Positions 51,020 to 60,496 of a DNA stretch of 64,000 nucleotides are shown here, piece by piece. How positions within the stretch are numbered: the first letter of the stretch is position 1; every line of letters begins with the position of its first letter. The notes under the pieces are model-generated. The model saw nothing but the letters and a program-made list of their open reading frames with translations, had not been told where the DNA came from and ran no database searches. The translations under genes and the position numbers were made by a program. Source of the DNA: Rhodospirillum sp. (GTDB taxonomy: Bacteria; Pseudomonadota; Alphaproteobacteria; Dongiales; Dongiaceae). The stretch is taken from NCBI GenBank assembly GCA_013822765.1, contig PNKY01000007.1:186001-250000 (forward strand). Reading direction: 5' to 3'.

Positions 51020-52087
51020 ATGAAGATGCGGAATTTGATGGCGGGCATGATCGCGGCGGGCCTGGCCAACGCCATGGCCGGCGCGGCGTTCGCTGATCGG
51101 ATCGAGCTTTCGATCAGCACCAAGGCCGGCCAGAGCGGCATCGCCGAGGTCAAGGTTGACGGCCCCAGCAAGGACTCCCCCTACAACGAAGTGCGGACGG
51201 AGACGCTGGAATACTACATCTCGGTGCGCGGTGATGTGCCGGACAAGGCCGGCAACAATGGCCTGGGCGGCCTCAAGGTCGAGAACGGCCCGCGCGAAAA
51301 TATCGTCGTCGACGGAAGCTGGACGAAATACAAGGTGGTCGCGCCCTACAAGGATCCTTGGTCGGGCGTGGCGGTGAATGAACGCGTGTCGCCGGTGAAG
51401 CTGTGCAACGACCGTTTGCAGCAGACCTCCGGTGCGGCGCGCGAGAGCTTCTTCAAGAAGGGCGTAACCTTCATGCACACGCCCGGCTACACGGTGTCGG
51501 GCGAGGTGAGCTATATCCTCGACAAGTGGCCGTTCGACGAAGTGAAGCACTACTCCGACACGTTGACGGCCCCGGTCAAGATCACCTGCATGGCGCTCTA
51601 CCGGCCTCGTCCCCGCCAAGACACCACCACGACCGGCGCGCCGGGACCAACGGGCAAACCGCTACCGCCGACCATCTCGGAAGCAACCTTCCGCATCGAG
51701 CCGGCGCAGATCGTGCAGGACGGCAAATTCCTGTGCCCCTCGCAGCTGAAGCTCTATGGCCACGTGGAGGCGATCCGCAAGTTCTACGGCAAGGCCTTGT
51801 TCGTCGGCCCGCATTTTCTCTCGGCCATCACCATCCTGAACTTCCAGGCCGAAGGCAACCGCAACGTGACCGGCACCTACACGATGGACTGGCACAAGAT
51901 GGGCGGCCTTGCCACCCAGCCGAACACCGAACCCAAGAAGCAGAAGCTGACCTTCCACTTCAATGTCGCCAACAAGGACGGCAAGCTGCTCAAGTCGGTG
52001 GAGGAAACCGTCGAAGTGAGTTGCAAGAAGATCAAGGTCGCCGTGCCGACCGTCGGCGACGAGATGACGGTCAAGCCAGCCAACTGA
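51020..52087 (+). CDS. Secreted protein of unknown family, paralogue 1
   Basis: The 355-residue protein has a signal peptide (MKMRNLMAGMIAAGLANAMA, cleavage near AFA/DR). The mature part is beta-rich and falls into two halves linked by a Thr/Pro-rich segment near residue 195-215. The second half begins ATFRIEPAQIVQDGKFLCPS. Cys residues at conserved places (LCND, ITCMAL, FLCPS, VSCKKI) suggest two disulfides. The start is ATG 51020 with GAAGGAG upstream. It shares this plan with the next gene, so the family is real, but I do not recognise it. Probably periplasmic or extracellular. Confidence 0.75.
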   Translation: MKMRNLMAGMIAAGLANAMAGAAFADRIELSISTKAGQSGIAEVKVDGPSKDSPYNEVRTETLEYYISVRGDVPDKAGNNGLGGLKVENGPRENIVVDGSWTKYKVVAPYKDPWSGVAVNERVSPVKLCNDRLQQTSGAARESFFKKGVTFMHTPGYTVSGEVSYILDKWPFDEVKHYSDTLTAPVKITCMALYRPRPRQDTTTTGAPGPTGKPLPPTISEATFRIEPAQIVQDGKFLCPSQLKLYGHVEAIRKFYGKALFVGPHFLSAITILNFQAEGNRNVTGTYTMDWHKMGGLATQPNTEPKKQKLTFHFNVANKDGKLLKSVEETVEVSCKKIKVAVPTVGDEMTVKPAN

Positions 52088-52108
52088 TGGCAATTTGAGT
52101 TCCGGGAG

Positions 52109-52131
52109 GCGCGGCCATTCAAAGGCCGCGC
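52109..52131 (+). terminator. Rho-independent terminator between the two paralogues
   Basis: GCGCGGCC at 52109-52116 and GGCCGCGC at 52124-52131 form an 8-bp stem with loop ATTCAAA, followed by TTCTTTGTG. It comes 22 bp after the stop of the first paralogue. Confidence 0.75.
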
Positions 52132-52165
52132 TTCTTTGTGTCCGCGACGCAAATTTGTGACGGCC

Positions 52166-52191
52166 CGCACCCTCACGTCGCTGTGTTCAAA
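52166..52191 (+). promoter_or_regulatory. Conserved leader element, copy 2
   Basis: CGCACCCTCACGTCGCTGTG then TTCAAA lies about 70 bp before the second paralogue's start, matching the spacing of copy 1. It follows a terminator, as copy 1 does, so each gene seems to carry its own promoter-leader unit. Confidence 0.55.
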
Positions 52192-52258
52192 TCCGGTCAC
52201 CTTCGCCCGCGACGGATCGGAAGGGGAATGTGCCCCGATCGATCTCAAGGAGCGTGCC

Positions 52259-53359
52259 ATGAGAATGCAGAAACTGTTGCTGGGTTTGTTCATCGCCACC
52301 GCGCAGGGCATCACCGCGATTGCGCTGGCAGACGAGATTGAGCTGTTGGTCCCGATCAAAGCCGGCCTGGCCCCGCCCAATGCCATTGCGGAGATCAAGG
52401 TTGACGGCGACAGCGAGAGGTACAAGTCGGTCAAGAACAAAAAGCTCAACTACATCGTGGCGGTGCGCGGCGACAAGCCGCAGAAGGCCACTGGTGGAGG
52501 CTCGCTCGATATCTACCTTGGCGATGCAAAGGTCGATGCGACGATCTCGGCAAGTTGGGCCTTTCATAAGATCTCCGCTACCTACGAGCACCCCATGTCC
52601 GATGAGTTCCCCGAGCTTCGAGTTTCTCCGGTCGACCTGTGCAACGAGCGGCTGGAGCAGACCTCGGGCAAGGCACGCAAGGAATTCCGGAAGGATGGCG
52701 CGACATTTGCAATCCAGAAGGCCTACCCGCTCGTCGGCAGTGTCGAGTGGTGGATCAAGAAATGGAGCGGATTGTCTGAACCGAAGGGGTTCGGCGAGAG
52801 AACTCATGCGCCGGTGAAGATCACCTGCATGCCGCTGGCGCGGCATGACGAAGATCCCAATGCGCCGAGCCGCACCACCCCGCCGCCGACGCCGAGCCGC
52901 ACCACGCCGCCGCCAACGCCAAGCCGGACCACGCCGCCGCTGTTCTCGAAGACAACGTTCGAGATCGAGCCGTCCAAGGTCGTGAAGGACGGCAAGTATC
53001 TCTGCCCGAGCGAACTCAGGCTCTACGGCTACATCGAGACGAGCCATGCGTTCGAGGGCAAGTCGATCTTTATGGGCCAGCACTATCTCTCGGCAGTCAC
53101 GGAGCTGGACTTCCCCAAGGGAGGGAGCAGCCGCAACGTGATCGGCACCTATCCGATCAAGTGGCATCAGCTCGGCGGGCTCGCGGCCCAGCCGAACGCG
53201 AAGCCGGCGGACCAGAAGCTCGCCTTCCGCTTCAACATCTCCGATTCGGACGGCAAGCTGGTTAAGTCGATGGAAAAGACCGTGACGGTCAGCTGCTCCA
53301 AGATCAAGCCGAACGACGCGGCGGTTGGCGGCGAGATGACGGTCGCGCCCGCGAACTGA
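52259..53359 (+). CDS. Secreted protein of unknown family, paralogue 2 with Pro/Thr linker repeats
   Basis: The 366-residue protein has a signal peptide (MRMQKLLLGLFIATAQGITA, cleavage near ALA/DE). It has the same order of conserved segments as paralogue 1: VSPVDLCNERLEQTSGKAR, APVKITCMPLARH, then TFEIEPSKVVKDGKYLCPSE, GTYPIKWHQLGGLAAQPN and VTVSCSKIK. The linker is expanded to three copies of PSRTTPPPT. Its own terminator and leader precede it. The duplication is old, since the two proteins differ at many positions, while gene order and leader are preserved. Confidence 0.75.
   Translation: MRMQKLLLGLFIATAQGITAIALADEIELLVPIKAGLAPPNAIAEIKVDGDSERYKSVKNKKLNYIVAVRGDKPQKATGGGSLDIYLGDAKVDATISASWAFHKISATYEHPMSDEFPELRVSPVDLCNERLEQTSGKARKEFRKDGATFAIQKAYPLVGSVEWWIKKWSGLSEPKGFGERTHAPVKITCMPLARHDEDPNAPSRTTPPPTPSRTTPPPTPSRTTPPLFSKTTFEIEPSKVVKDGKYLCPSELRLYGYIETSHAFEGKSIFMGQHYLSAVTELDFPKGGSSRNVIGTYPIKWHQLGGLAAQPNAKPADQKLAFRFNISDSDGKLVKSMEKTVTVSCSKIKPNDAAVGGEMTVAPAN
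52865..52939 (+). repeat. 27-bp coding minisatellite (2.8 copies)
   Basis: Units at 52865-52891 and 52892-52918, and a partial one at 52919-52939, encode PSRTTPPPT repeats. The first two units differ at only a few third positions. Paralogue 1 lacks the expansion. Confidence 0.85.
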
Positions 53360-53376
53360 TCCTGTGCGACATCATC

Positions 53377-53409
53377 AAACGCGCGGCTGTAGCTTACGGC
53401 CGCGCGTTT
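53377..53409. terminator. Bidirectional terminator between convergent genes
   Basis: AAACGCGCGGC at 53377-53387 pairs with GCCGCGCGTTT at 53399-53409 across 11 nt. The A and T ends make it a terminator in both directions, serving paralogue 2 (plus) and the lrgB gene (minus, stop at 53414). Confidence 0.8.
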
Positions 53410-53413
53410 CCTT

Positions 53414-54127
53414 TCACCACTGCCAGAGCACCGGCACCAGGATCGCGGTCGCCAGCGCATTCAGCGCCATCCCGATCCCGGCAAAGGTGCCGGCAAGGTC
53501 GTTGACCTGGAACGCCCGCGCGGTGCCGAGGCCATGCGCCGCCACCCCGACCGCAAAGCCGCGCGCCCGCCAATCTTTGAGGCCGAGCGCGTTGAGCAGC
53601 GGCGTCGCGATGATGGCGCCGGTGATGCCGGTCAGGATCACCATCACCGCCGTCAACGACGGGATGCCGCCCAACTTCTCTGCGATCCCCATGGCGACCG
53701 GCGTCGTCACCGACTTGGGCGCGACCGAGACCAGCGACTCGGCTGACGCTCCCAGCGCCCAGGCGATCCCGACCGCGCTGACGACGGCGGTCACCGTGCC
53801 GGCTAGCAGCGCCGCGATCATGGGGACGAGGCTGCGCTTCACCGCCGGCCAGTTCTCATAGAGCGGGATGGCGAGCGCGACGGTGGCCGGCCCCAGCAGG
53901 AAATGCACGAACTGCGCGCCCTCAAAGTAGGTCTGGTACGGCGTGCCGGTCACCGCCAGCAGCGTGACCAGCAACACCACCGCGATCGCGACCGGGTTGA
54001 CATAAGGCCGCCCTCCGGTCGCGCGCTGTGCCGCCACGCCGAGCCAGTAGGCGATCAACGTCGCCGTCAGCCAGCCGAGCGGGTTGGCCTGCAGATAGAC
54101 CCAGAGCTGGTCGAGCTGTGGGTTCAT
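53414..54127 (-). CDS. lrgB: LrgB/CidB-family membrane protein
   Basis: The 237-residue membrane protein has six to seven hydrophobic segments. The LrgB signature is present: FLLGPATVALAIPLYENW, then SVAPKSVTTPVAMGIAEKLG and AAHGLGTARAFQ. It overlaps the upstream lrgA-like gene (ATGA). The pair is thought to act in murein hydrolase export control or as a glycolate/pyruvate transporter, depending on the organism. Confidence 0.92.
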   Translation of the reverse strand: MNPQLDQLWVYLQANPLGWLTATLIAYWLGVAAQRATGGRPYVNPVAIAVVLLVTLLAVTGTPYQTYFEGAQFVHFLLGPATVALAIPLYENWPAVKRSLVPMIAALLAGTVTAVVSAVGIAWALGASAESLVSVAPKSVTTPVAMGIAEKLGGIPSLTAVMVILTGITGAIIATPLLNALGLKDWRARGFAVGVAAHGLGTARAFQVNDLAGTFAGIGMALNALATAILVPVLWQW

Positions 54128-54501
54128 GCGGACTCCTCCCCGGACGTTTCTGGCGCCTTGCCGTTGGCCAGCCGGTCGACTCCAACGAACACCAGGGCCG
54201 CGACCGCGATGGTGAGCGCGGTCGATCCGATCAGGGCCGCGATCAACGCGACCGCCTCCGCCTCCAGCCGCGCCGCATGCAGGATGATGCCGGTGCCCGC
54301 CGGCACGAACAGCAACGAGAAATTCGCCAGCAGATCATGGCTGGTCCGGCCCAGAGTGTCCGGCACGCCCCGTCTGACGGCGAGGAACCCCAGCATGAAG
54401 ACGGCGCCCAGCACCGGCCCGGGCACCGGCAAATCGAGCGCCCGCACCAGGCTTTCGCCCGCCAGCTGGCAAAGCAGCAGAAGGATGCCGGCTTCGATCA
54501 T
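54124..54501 (-). CDS. lrgA: LrgA/CidA-family membrane protein
   Basis: The 125-residue protein has four TM segments, and the motif LDLPVPGPVLGAVFMLGFLA is typical of the holin-like CidA/LrgA family. ATG 54501 was chosen because AAGGAG lies 9 nt upstream and the protein then starts at its first TM. It is coupled to lrgB by a 4-bp overlap. Confidence 0.88.
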   Translation of the reverse strand: MIEAGILLLLCQLAGESLVRALDLPVPGPVLGAVFMLGFLAVRRGVPDTLGRTSHDLLANFSLLFVPAGTGIILHAARLEAEAVALIAALIGSTALTIAVAALVFVGVDRLANGKAPETSGEESA

Positions 54502-54609
54502 GGGCGGATGCTCCTTGGGGCAAATCTCGTGCCTTTGGCCAATAGACGCAGCGGACGCGGGGGGAGTCGAATTGGCCCGATAGTCCACAAAACGGGCGGT
54601 CCACGCCAC

Positions 54610-55125
54610 ATGCAATCTCGGTCGATCCTCATTCCGCTTGGCGGCGTCGTGCTCGCGTGCATGGCGGTGCTCAATCCCGGCGCGGCTGTCGCCGTGGAGC
54701 CGGTGGCGGTCGCGGTTGCCGACTTCGACTATATCGACCCGACCGGCGGCGTGATGGAGCAGGAGCGGGTGGTGGCGGAGCGCCTGCGCACCCTGGCGCA
54801 GCAGGTGCGCGAAGGGCTGGACCAGAGCGATCGCTATCGGGTGGTGCTGCTGGAGTGCGCGCCCGGGCCGTGCTCGGCCGGCCGCACCGATCCCGCCGAG
54901 CTGTTGGCGAAGGCCAAGGCGGTCGGCGCCCGGCTGCTGGTGTTCGGCGGCATCCAGAAAATGAACACGGTGATCCAGTACGGCAACGCCGAGGTCGTAG
55001 ACCTCGAAGCCGACCTCCTGGTCTTCGACCGCAACATCGCCTTCCGCAACGACAGCGACGAAGCCTGGCATCACGCGGCGAAGTTCCTGGTCGCGGAGCT
55101 GATGAAAGAGAATCTGGTCCGATAG
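54610..55125 (+). CDS. DUF2380-family secreted protein (first of a pair)
   Basis: The 171-residue protein has a signal peptide (about 1-28, ending AAVAVEP). The mature sequence, VAVADFDYIDPTGGVMEQER followed by a segment with two Cys in LECAPGPCSAGR and LLVFGGIQKMNTVIQYGNAE, matches what I recall of DUF2380. Function unknown; the alpha/beta order resembles TolB-like N-terminal domains. The stop directly abuts the second copy's start. Divergent from lrgA. Confidence 0.8.
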   Translation: MQSRSILIPLGGVVLACMAVLNPGAAVAVEPVAVAVADFDYIDPTGGVMEQERVVAERLRTLAQQVREGLDQSDRYRVVLLECAPGPCSAGRTDPAELLAKAKAVGARLLVFGGIQKMNTVIQYGNAEVVDLEADLLVFDRNIAFRNDSDEAWHHAAKFLVAELMKENLVR

Positions 55126-55632
55126 ATGAGGCGCGCCTGGAAGCACCTGCGGTGGCTCGGCGCGCTTGCGCTATGTGCCCTGGCATCGTCCGGTCACGCG
55201 GTCGAACCGGTTACGCTGGCGATCGCCGACTTCGACTATCTCGACACCTCGGGAGAGACCAAGGACCAGGTTGCCGCGCATGCCGAGCGGCTGAAGAACT
55301 TCACCCGCCTCTTGAGCGATGAGCTATCGGCAACCGGCAAGTACCAGGTTGTCGCCCTCACATGTCCGGAGCCGCCCTGTTCCGCCGGTGCGATGGACGC
55401 CCAATCCCTGACCGACGCCGCGCGCCAGTCCGGCGCCCGCCTGCTGCTCTATGGCGGCATCCACAAGATGAGCACCCTGGTGCAATTCGGAAAGGCGCAG
55501 ATCGCGGATCTAGAGAGCGACCAAGTCGTCTACGACCGCACCATCACATTCCGCGGCGACGACGACAATGCCTGGAAGCGCGCCGGCGAGTTCCTGGTGG
55601 AAGACCTCGCCGCAAAGGACCTGGCGCAATAG
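55126..55632 (+). CDS. DUF2380-family secreted protein (second of a pair)
   Basis: The 168-residue protein has a signal peptide (RWLGALALCALASSGHAVEP) and the same plan as its neighbour: LAIADFDYLDTSGETKDQ, TCPEPPCSAGAMD and LLLYGGIHKMSTLVQFGKAQ. The ATG immediately follows the preceding TAG, so the pair is co-translated. The copies differ at about half of their positions by eye, so the duplication is old. It is convergent with pheT. Confidence 0.8.
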   Translation: MRRAWKHLRWLGALALCALASSGHAVEPVTLAIADFDYLDTSGETKDQVAAHAERLKNFTRLLSDELSATGKYQVVALTCPEPPCSAGAMDAQSLTDAARQSGARLLLYGGIHKMSTLVQFGKAQIADLESDQVVYDRTITFRGDDDNAWKRAGEFLVEDLAAKDLAQ

Positions 55633-55638
55633 CCCGCG

Positions 55639-58041
55639 CTACTTCCTGAGTTCCCCGCCCGTCGCCTTATTCACCGCCGCGACGATCTTTGCGCTCAGCG
55701 TTTCGATTTCCTGGTCGGTCAGCGTGCGCTCGCGCGGCTGGATGGTAACGGAGAAGGCGATCGACTTCTTGCCCTCGGGCAGCGTCCCGCCCTGGAACAG
55801 GTCGAACACCTTGGCCTCGGTGATGAGGGCCTTGTCGGCGCTCTTGGCGGCGCGGGTCAGCTTGTCGGCCGGCACGGTTGCATCCACCAGAAACGCGAAG
55901 TCGCGCTCCAGCGGCTGGAACGGCGAGGCGTCGAGCAGCGGCCGCGCCGGACCCTTGGAGCGCGGCAGCGGAATGCGGTCGAGGAACACCTCGAAGCCGA
56001 CCGCCGGCCCCTTGATGTCGCAGGCCTTGAGCACGTTGGGATGCAGCTCGCCGAATTGCGCCAGGATGGTGGGGCCGAGGCGCAGCACCGCCGAGCGGCC
56101 GGGGTGATAGTAGCCGGGCGCTTCGGAGAGAACCTGCAGGTTGTCGATCGGCGCGCCGAAAGTCTGCAGCAGCGCCAGTGCATCGGCCTTGGCATCGAAC
56201 GCATCGACGTTGCGCGGCTTGCCCTCCCAGTGGCGCGGGCGATAGAGCCCAACGCGCACGCCGGTCGCGCTCAGCACCTGCCCCTTCTCGGTCTCGTCGA
56301 GATAGGACGGGCCGACCTCGAACAAGCCGACGTCGGCAAAGCCGCGCGCTGCATTGCGCGCCGCCGCCATCAGCAGGTTGCCGAGGATCGACGGCCGCAT
56401 GGCGTCGAGGTCGGCACTGATCGGATTGGCGAGCATGACCAGCGGCGCATTCGAGCCTTTCGGCTGGAACAGCTTCGCGACCGCGCTCGGCATGAAGCTG
56501 AAGGTCACGGCTTCCAGCAGCCCGCGCGTCGCCAGCAGGCGCTTGGCGATCGGAACGCGGCGCTGCTGCGGCGTGATCGCAGGATGCGGCAGCGCGGAAA
56601 GCTTCGGCAGCGAGACCACGGGGATGTTGTCGTAGTCGTTGAGGCGGACGACTTCCTCGACCAGGTCCGCCTCGCCCTCGACGTCCAGGCGCCAGGACGG
56701 CGGCGTCACGCGCCAATGCTTGACGCTGGTCTCTTCGACGCCGAAGCCGAGCTTGGACAGGATCTCCTTCTGCCGGCCCGCGGGCACGTCGACGCCGCCC
56801 AAAGTTGCCGAGCGCTCCGGCCGGAAGCCGATGACGCGGTGCCATTCCGGCCGCTCGCCGGCGCGGGTGACGTAACTCGCCTCGCCGCCGCACAGCTCGA
56901 GGACCAGCCGCGTGCCGACCTCGATGCCCCAGTCGGCGGATTCCGGATCGACGCCGCGCTCGAACCGGTAGCGCGCGTCGGAGTTGATGCCGAGCTTGCG
57001 GCCGGTGCGCGCGGTGACCACGGGATCGAACAGCGCCGCTTCCAGGAACACGTTGCGCGTCTCAGCGGTAACGCCGGAGAGCTCGCCGCCCATGATGCCG
57101 CCGATCGCCTCGACCTGATGATCGTCGGCGATCACCACCATCCCTGGCTCCAGATCGTATTCGAAGCCGTCCAGTGCCAGCACCTTCTCGCCCGCCCGCG
57201 CCATGCGCATGGTCGGGTTGCCGGTCACCTTGTCGGCGTCGAACACGTGCAGCGGGCGATTGAGGTCGTACGTCACCAGGTTGGTGATGTCGACCAGCGC
57301 GGAGATCGGACGCAGTCCGATCGCGATCAACCGCTCCTGCAGCCACTGCGGGCTGGGGCCGTTATTCACGTTGCGGAAGTAACGGCCGACTGCGAGCGGG
57401 CAGGCATGGCCGACGTCGGTGCGCTGCCATTTCAGCGGCGGCTCGAACGTCCCCTTGATCGGCGTCTGGGCGAACGGCTTCAGCGTGCCGAGGCCGGCGG
57501 CGGCCAGATCGCGAGCGATGCCATGGACGCCGAGGCAATCGGCCCGGTCCGGCGTCAGCTTGATCTCGAACACCGGGTCGTCATAGCCCATGTAGGCGGC
57601 AAAGCTCTTGCCGATCGGCGCATCGGCCGCGAGGTCGATGATGCCCTCATGGTCCTGGCCCAGGCCCATCTCGCGCATCGAGCACAGCATGCCGTTGGAG
57701 TCGACGCCGCGGATCACACCCTTCTTGAGGTCGAGCTTGGTGCCGGGGATGAAGCTGCCGACCGGCGCGAACACGCCCTTCATTCCGGTGCGCGCGTTCG
57801 GCGCGCCGCACACCACCTGCACCACGCCCCGGCCGGTATCGACCTTGCACACCCGCAGCTTGTCGGCGTTCGGATGTTGCACCGCTTCCACAACATAGCC
57901 GATGGTGAAGGGCGCCAGGTCCTTGGCGCGGTCCTCGATATGCTCGACCTCGAGCCCGGTCATGGTGAGGGTGCGCGCGATGGTCGCGACATCGGCATTG
58001 GTCTCGAGATGCTCCTTCAGCCACTTCAGCGTGAATTTCAT
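55639..58041 (-). CDS. pheT: Phenylalanine-tRNA ligase beta subunit
   Basis: The 800-residue protein has the normal length for proteobacteria. In order: N-terminal [24 protein letters not shown]-like tRNA-binding domain (about 39-150), B3/B4 editing domain ([20 protein letters not shown]), B5 domain and the C-terminal anticodon-binding FDX-ACB domain ([20 protein letters not shown] to about 800). It forms an alpha2-beta2 enzyme with PheS in the cytoplasm. The start overlaps the pheS stop by four bases. Confidence 0.98.
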   Translation of the reverse strand: MKFTLKWLKEHLETNADVATIARTLTMTGLEVEHIEDRAKDLAPFTIGYVVEAVQHPNADKLRVCKVDTGRGVVQVVCGAPNARTGMKGVFAPVGSFIPGTKLDLKKGVIRGVDSNGMLCSMREMGLGQDHEGIIDLAADAPIGKSFAAYMGYDDPVFEIKLTPDRADCLGVHGIARDLAAAGLGTLKPFAQTPIKGTFEPPLKWQRTDVGHACPLAVGRYFRNVNNGPSPQWLQERLIAIGLRPISALVDITNLVTYDLNRPLHVFDADKVTGNPTMRMARAGEKVLALDGFEYDLEPGMVVIADDHQVEAIGGIMGGELSGVTAETRNVFLEAALFDPVVTARTGRKLGINSDARYRFERGVDPESADWGIEVGTRLVLELCGGEASYVTRAGERPEWHRVIGFRPERSATLGGVDVPAGRQKEILSKLGFGVEETSVKHWRVTPPSWRLDVEGEADLVEEVVRLNDYDNIPVVSLPKLSALPHPAITPQQRRVPIAKRLLATRGLLEAVTFSFMPSAVAKLFQPKGSNAPLVMLANPISADLDAMRPSILGNLLMAAARNAARGFADVGLFEVGPSYLDETEKGQVLSATGVRVGLYRPRHWEGKPRNVDAFDAKADALALLQTFGAPIDNLQVLSEAPGYYHPGRSAVLRLGPTILAQFGELHPNVLKACDIKGPAVGFEVFLDRIPLPRSKGPARPLLDASPFQPLERDFAFLVDATVPADKLTRAAKSADKALITEAKVFDLFQGGTLPEGKKSIAFSVTIQPRERTLTDQEIETLSAKIVAAVNKATGGELRK

Positions 58042-59117
58042 CGCGTCAGCCCCCCGGTCATCGAGGGCACGTCGAGCGGCACGAACCCGTAATGCTTCAG
58101 CCAGCGCAGATCGGCATCGAAGAAGGTGCGCAGGTCGGGGATGCCGTATTTCAGCATCGCGATGCGCTCGATCCCCATGCCGAAGGCGAAGCCCTGGTAC
58201 TTGGTTGGATCGATGCCGCAGTTGCTGAGCACCTTCGGGTGCACCATGCCGCAGCCCAAAATCTCCAGCCAGTCCTTGCCCTGCCCCAGCTTGAGCTCGC
58301 CGCCCGAGCGATCGCAGCCGATGTCGACCTCGGCCGACGGCTCGGTGAAGGGGAAGAAGGAATTGCGGAACCGCACCGGCAGGTCATCGATGCCGAAATA
58401 GGCGCGCACGAAATCGATCAGGCAGCCCTTGAGATGCCCCATGTGCGTGGTTTCATCGATCACCAGACCTTCGACCTGGTGGAACATCGGCGTGTGGGTC
58501 ATGTCCGAGTCAGAGCGGTAGGTGCGGCCCGGACAGATCACGCGGATCGGGGGCTTCTTGGACATCATGGTGCGGATCTGCACCGGCGAGGTGTGGGTGC
58601 GCAGCACCATCGCCTCTTTCTCATCCGCCTTCTTGGGCAGGTAGAAGGTGTCCTGCATCTGCCGGGCCGGATGATCGGCAGGCATGTTGAGCGCTGTGAA
58701 GTTCTTGAAGTCGTCCTCGATGTCCGGGCCCTCCGCGACCGCGAAGCCCATCTCGCCGAAGATCGCGACGATCTCGTCGATGGTCTGGCTGATCGGGTGC
58801 AGGCGGCCTTCCGGCTCCGGCCGTGCCGGCAGCGTCATGTCCAGCGTCTCGGTCTTCAGCCGCTGGTTCAGCGCCTCGTCCTGCAGGGCGCTCTTGCGCG
58901 CCTCGATCGCCTCGGTCAGCGCGTCCTTCAGCTGGTTCAGCGCCTGGCCGGCGTTCTTGCGTTCCTCCGGCGACAGGCTGCCCAGGGTCTTCATGAGGTT
59001 GGTGACCTCGCCCTTCTTGCCCAGGGCCTCGACCCGGAGATTCTCCAGCTGATCCAGGGCTCCAGCGCCGGCGATCGCCGCCAGCCACTTGTCCTTGAGC
59101 CCACTCAGATGTTGCAT
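58038..59117 (-). CDS. pheS: Phenylalanine-tRNA ligase alpha subunit
   Basis: The 359-residue subunit has an N-terminal coiled-coil (about 1-90), and class II motifs: [26 protein letters not shown] and the ATP/Phe-site motif [18 protein letters not shown] near the C-terminus. ATG 59117 was preferred over an upstream ATG at 59192, since the family starts close to the coiled-coil ([15 protein letters not shown]). ATG 59126, three codons earlier, is also possible. The usual order rpmI-rplT-pheS-pheT is kept, with a small lipoprotein gene interposed before pheS. Confidence 0.96.
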   Translation of the reverse strand: MQHLSGLKDKWLAAIAGAGALDQLENLRVEALGKKGEVTNLMKTLGSLSPEERKNAGQALNQLKDALTEAIEARKSALQDEALNQRLKTETLDMTLPARPEPEGRLHPISQTIDEIVAIFGEMGFAVAEGPDIEDDFKNFTALNMPADHPARQMQDTFYLPKKADEKEAMVLRTHTSPVQIRTMMSKKPPIRVICPGRTYRSDSDMTHTPMFHQVEGLVIDETTHMGHLKGCLIDFVRAYFGIDDLPVRFRNSFFPFTEPSAEVDIGCDRSGGELKLGQGKDWLEILGCGMVHPKVLSNCGIDPTKYQGFAFGMGIERIAMLKYGIPDLRTFFDADLRWLKHYGFVPLDVPSMTGGLTR

Positions 59118-59157
59118 CGATCCCATCCTTGACTTTCGCGCCATCCAGATACGAGAA

Positions 59158-59187
59158 GGGGAGGTCCGGAGCAAGTCCGGCCTCCCC
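59158..59187 (-). terminator. Hairpin between the lipoprotein gene and pheS
   Basis: GGGGAGG-T-CCGGA at 59158-59170 pairs with TCCGG-CCTCCCC at 59176-59187, 12 bp with one bulge and a 5-nt loop. On the minus strand it is followed by TTCTCGTATC. It lies 25 bp after the lipoprotein stop and about 40 bp before pheS, so it may be a terminator or a pheS attenuator. Confidence 0.55.
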
Positions 59188-59211
59188 TCCATAAAGCTTA
59201 TGGTCGGCCGG

Positions 59212-59628
59212 CTATTGCAGCTGCAGCTTAAACTGGTCCAGGAACATGAGGTTGAGGGCGCCGGACAGCAGGTCCTGGCGCGCGCCGTTCAGCCGCAGCT
59301 CCTCGAAGGACACCTTCTTGGTCTGGCGGTTGTGCAGGTACACCAGTTCCACCTTGCTGCGTTGCCCGGCCTGGCCCAGCCGGTTGATCTCCGCCGTCAC
59401 GGCGATGATGTCGTCGCTATCGTAGGCCTTGGAGCGCTCGGCCGTCCATTCGATCGAGGCGCGGGCCCCAGCCAGATCCATCACGAGTTCCTCGTTGGAC
59501 TGGCCGGGCAAGGTTTTGGCGCGTTTGACGGCTGCTATGTCGGAACTGAAGTTGTCGCACCCCAGCAGGGCCAGGGCAGCAGCCAGCGGTACTAAGAGGA
59601 TGTATCGCCGAACGCAGCCCGCCAGCAT
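59212..59628 (-). CDS. Small lipoprotein of unknown function
   Basis: The 138-residue protein has a lipobox ALLGC (Cys about 24) after the hydrophobic run [12 protein letters not shown]. The mature part is charged and helical at first ([20 protein letters not shown]), and a C-terminal part with [19 protein letters not shown] suggests a beta sheet. I do not recognise the family. It lies between rplT and pheS on the same strand, 8 bp after the rplT stop, an unusual insertion into a conserved operon. Confidence 0.7.
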   Translation of the reverse strand: MLAGCVRRYILLVPLAAALALLGCDNFSSDIAAVKRAKTLPGQSNEELVMDLAGARASIEWTAERSKAYDSDDIIAVTAEINRLGQAGQRSKVELVYLHNRQTKKVSFEELRLNGARQDLLSGALNLMFLDQFKLQLQ

Positions 59629-59636
59629 TCCGCCCC

Positions 59637-59999
59637 TTATGCCTTCTTGAGTGCCTCTTGCGCCTGCTTAGCAATGGCCGCAAACGCCGCCGGTTCCCGG
59701 ATCGCGAGATCCGACAGAACCTTGCGGTCCAGCTCGATCCCCGCGCGCTTCACGCCGTTGATGAACTGAGAATAGGTCAAACCGTGCTCGCGCGCACCGG
59801 CATTGATGCGCTGGATCCACAGGCCGCGGAAGTCGCGCTTCTTGGCGCGCCGATCGCGGTAGGCGTATTGCAGGCCCTTTTCGACCTTCTCGAGAGCAAT
59901 ACGGTAATTGTTATTGGCCCGGCCGACATAGCCTTTGGCCATGTCGAGGACCTTCTTGTGCCGCGCATGCGTGGTAACGCCGCGTTTGGTACGTGCCAT
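59637..59999 (-). CDS. rplT: 50S ribosomal protein L20
   Basis: The 120-residue protein [20 protein letters not shown], with the highly basic N-terminal extension and the conserved [20 protein letters not shown], is L20. It binds 23S rRNA early in 50S assembly. It is downstream of rpmI with a 27-bp gap, the usual order. Confidence 0.98.
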   Translation of the reverse strand: MARTKRGVTTHARHKKVLDMAKGYVGRANNNYRIALEKVEKGLQYAYRDRRAKKRDFRGLWIQRINAGAREHGLTYSQFINGVKRAGIELDRKVLSDLAIREPAAFAAIAKQAQEALKKA

Positions 60000-60026
60000 G
60001 TTCTGTCTCCGTCGCGCTAGGGAAGT

Positions 60027-60230
60027 TTAGAGGCCGTTGGGGAGGAAGAAACGAATCACCTTCTTCGCGTCACCCTCGAACATCACTTCGTCGCGACGGC
60101 TCTGCCGCTTCATCTGCTTCGGCCGGTTGACCAGGCCGTGGCGCTTGTTGGCGGGCTTGAACTTCACCTTGCCGGAGGCGGTGAGCTTGAAGCGCTTCTT
60201 GGCGCTGCTCTTCGTCTTCATCTTGGGCAT
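60027..60230 (-). CDS. rpmI: 50S ribosomal protein L35
   Basis: The 67-residue protein [20 protein letters not shown] is L35. Two in-frame ATGs occur (60236 and 60230). The second was chosen because the family starts MPKMK and because GAAGGA then has a normal spacing of about 8 nt; it would be only about 3 nt from the first. infC, often the upstream neighbour, is not here: the next 260 bp contain no supported gene. Confidence 0.97.
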   Translation of the reverse strand: MPKMKTKSSAKKRFKLTASGKVKFKPANKRHGLVNRPKQMKRQSRRDEVMFEGDAKKVIRFFLPNGL

Positions 60231-60496
60231 TTTCATTTTCCTTCAATAGGTTAACTACGGCGATGGCGCGTGGGCATGCCCATACAGGCCCAGAGGCGGT
60301 TTCCGCCGGACGCGCGGTTATACAGATGGGGGTTTCCCTTGGCAAGGCGGGGCTTGGTGGCGGGAGGGCCAATTGTTAACCGCAGCCTATCCCGCCCGAC
60401 CGCCTTGCGCCACTCGCCCTGCAGGCTCCGGCCGGATTGATATAGGAAATTCAGCCACCGGGCCGACCGGGCGTTCTTACGCACGGCCGCCATGGC

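Noticed and set aside
56041..58092. Long open frame antisense to pheT
   Set aside because: Same artefact: an antisense shadow of a certain gene with low-complexity translation.
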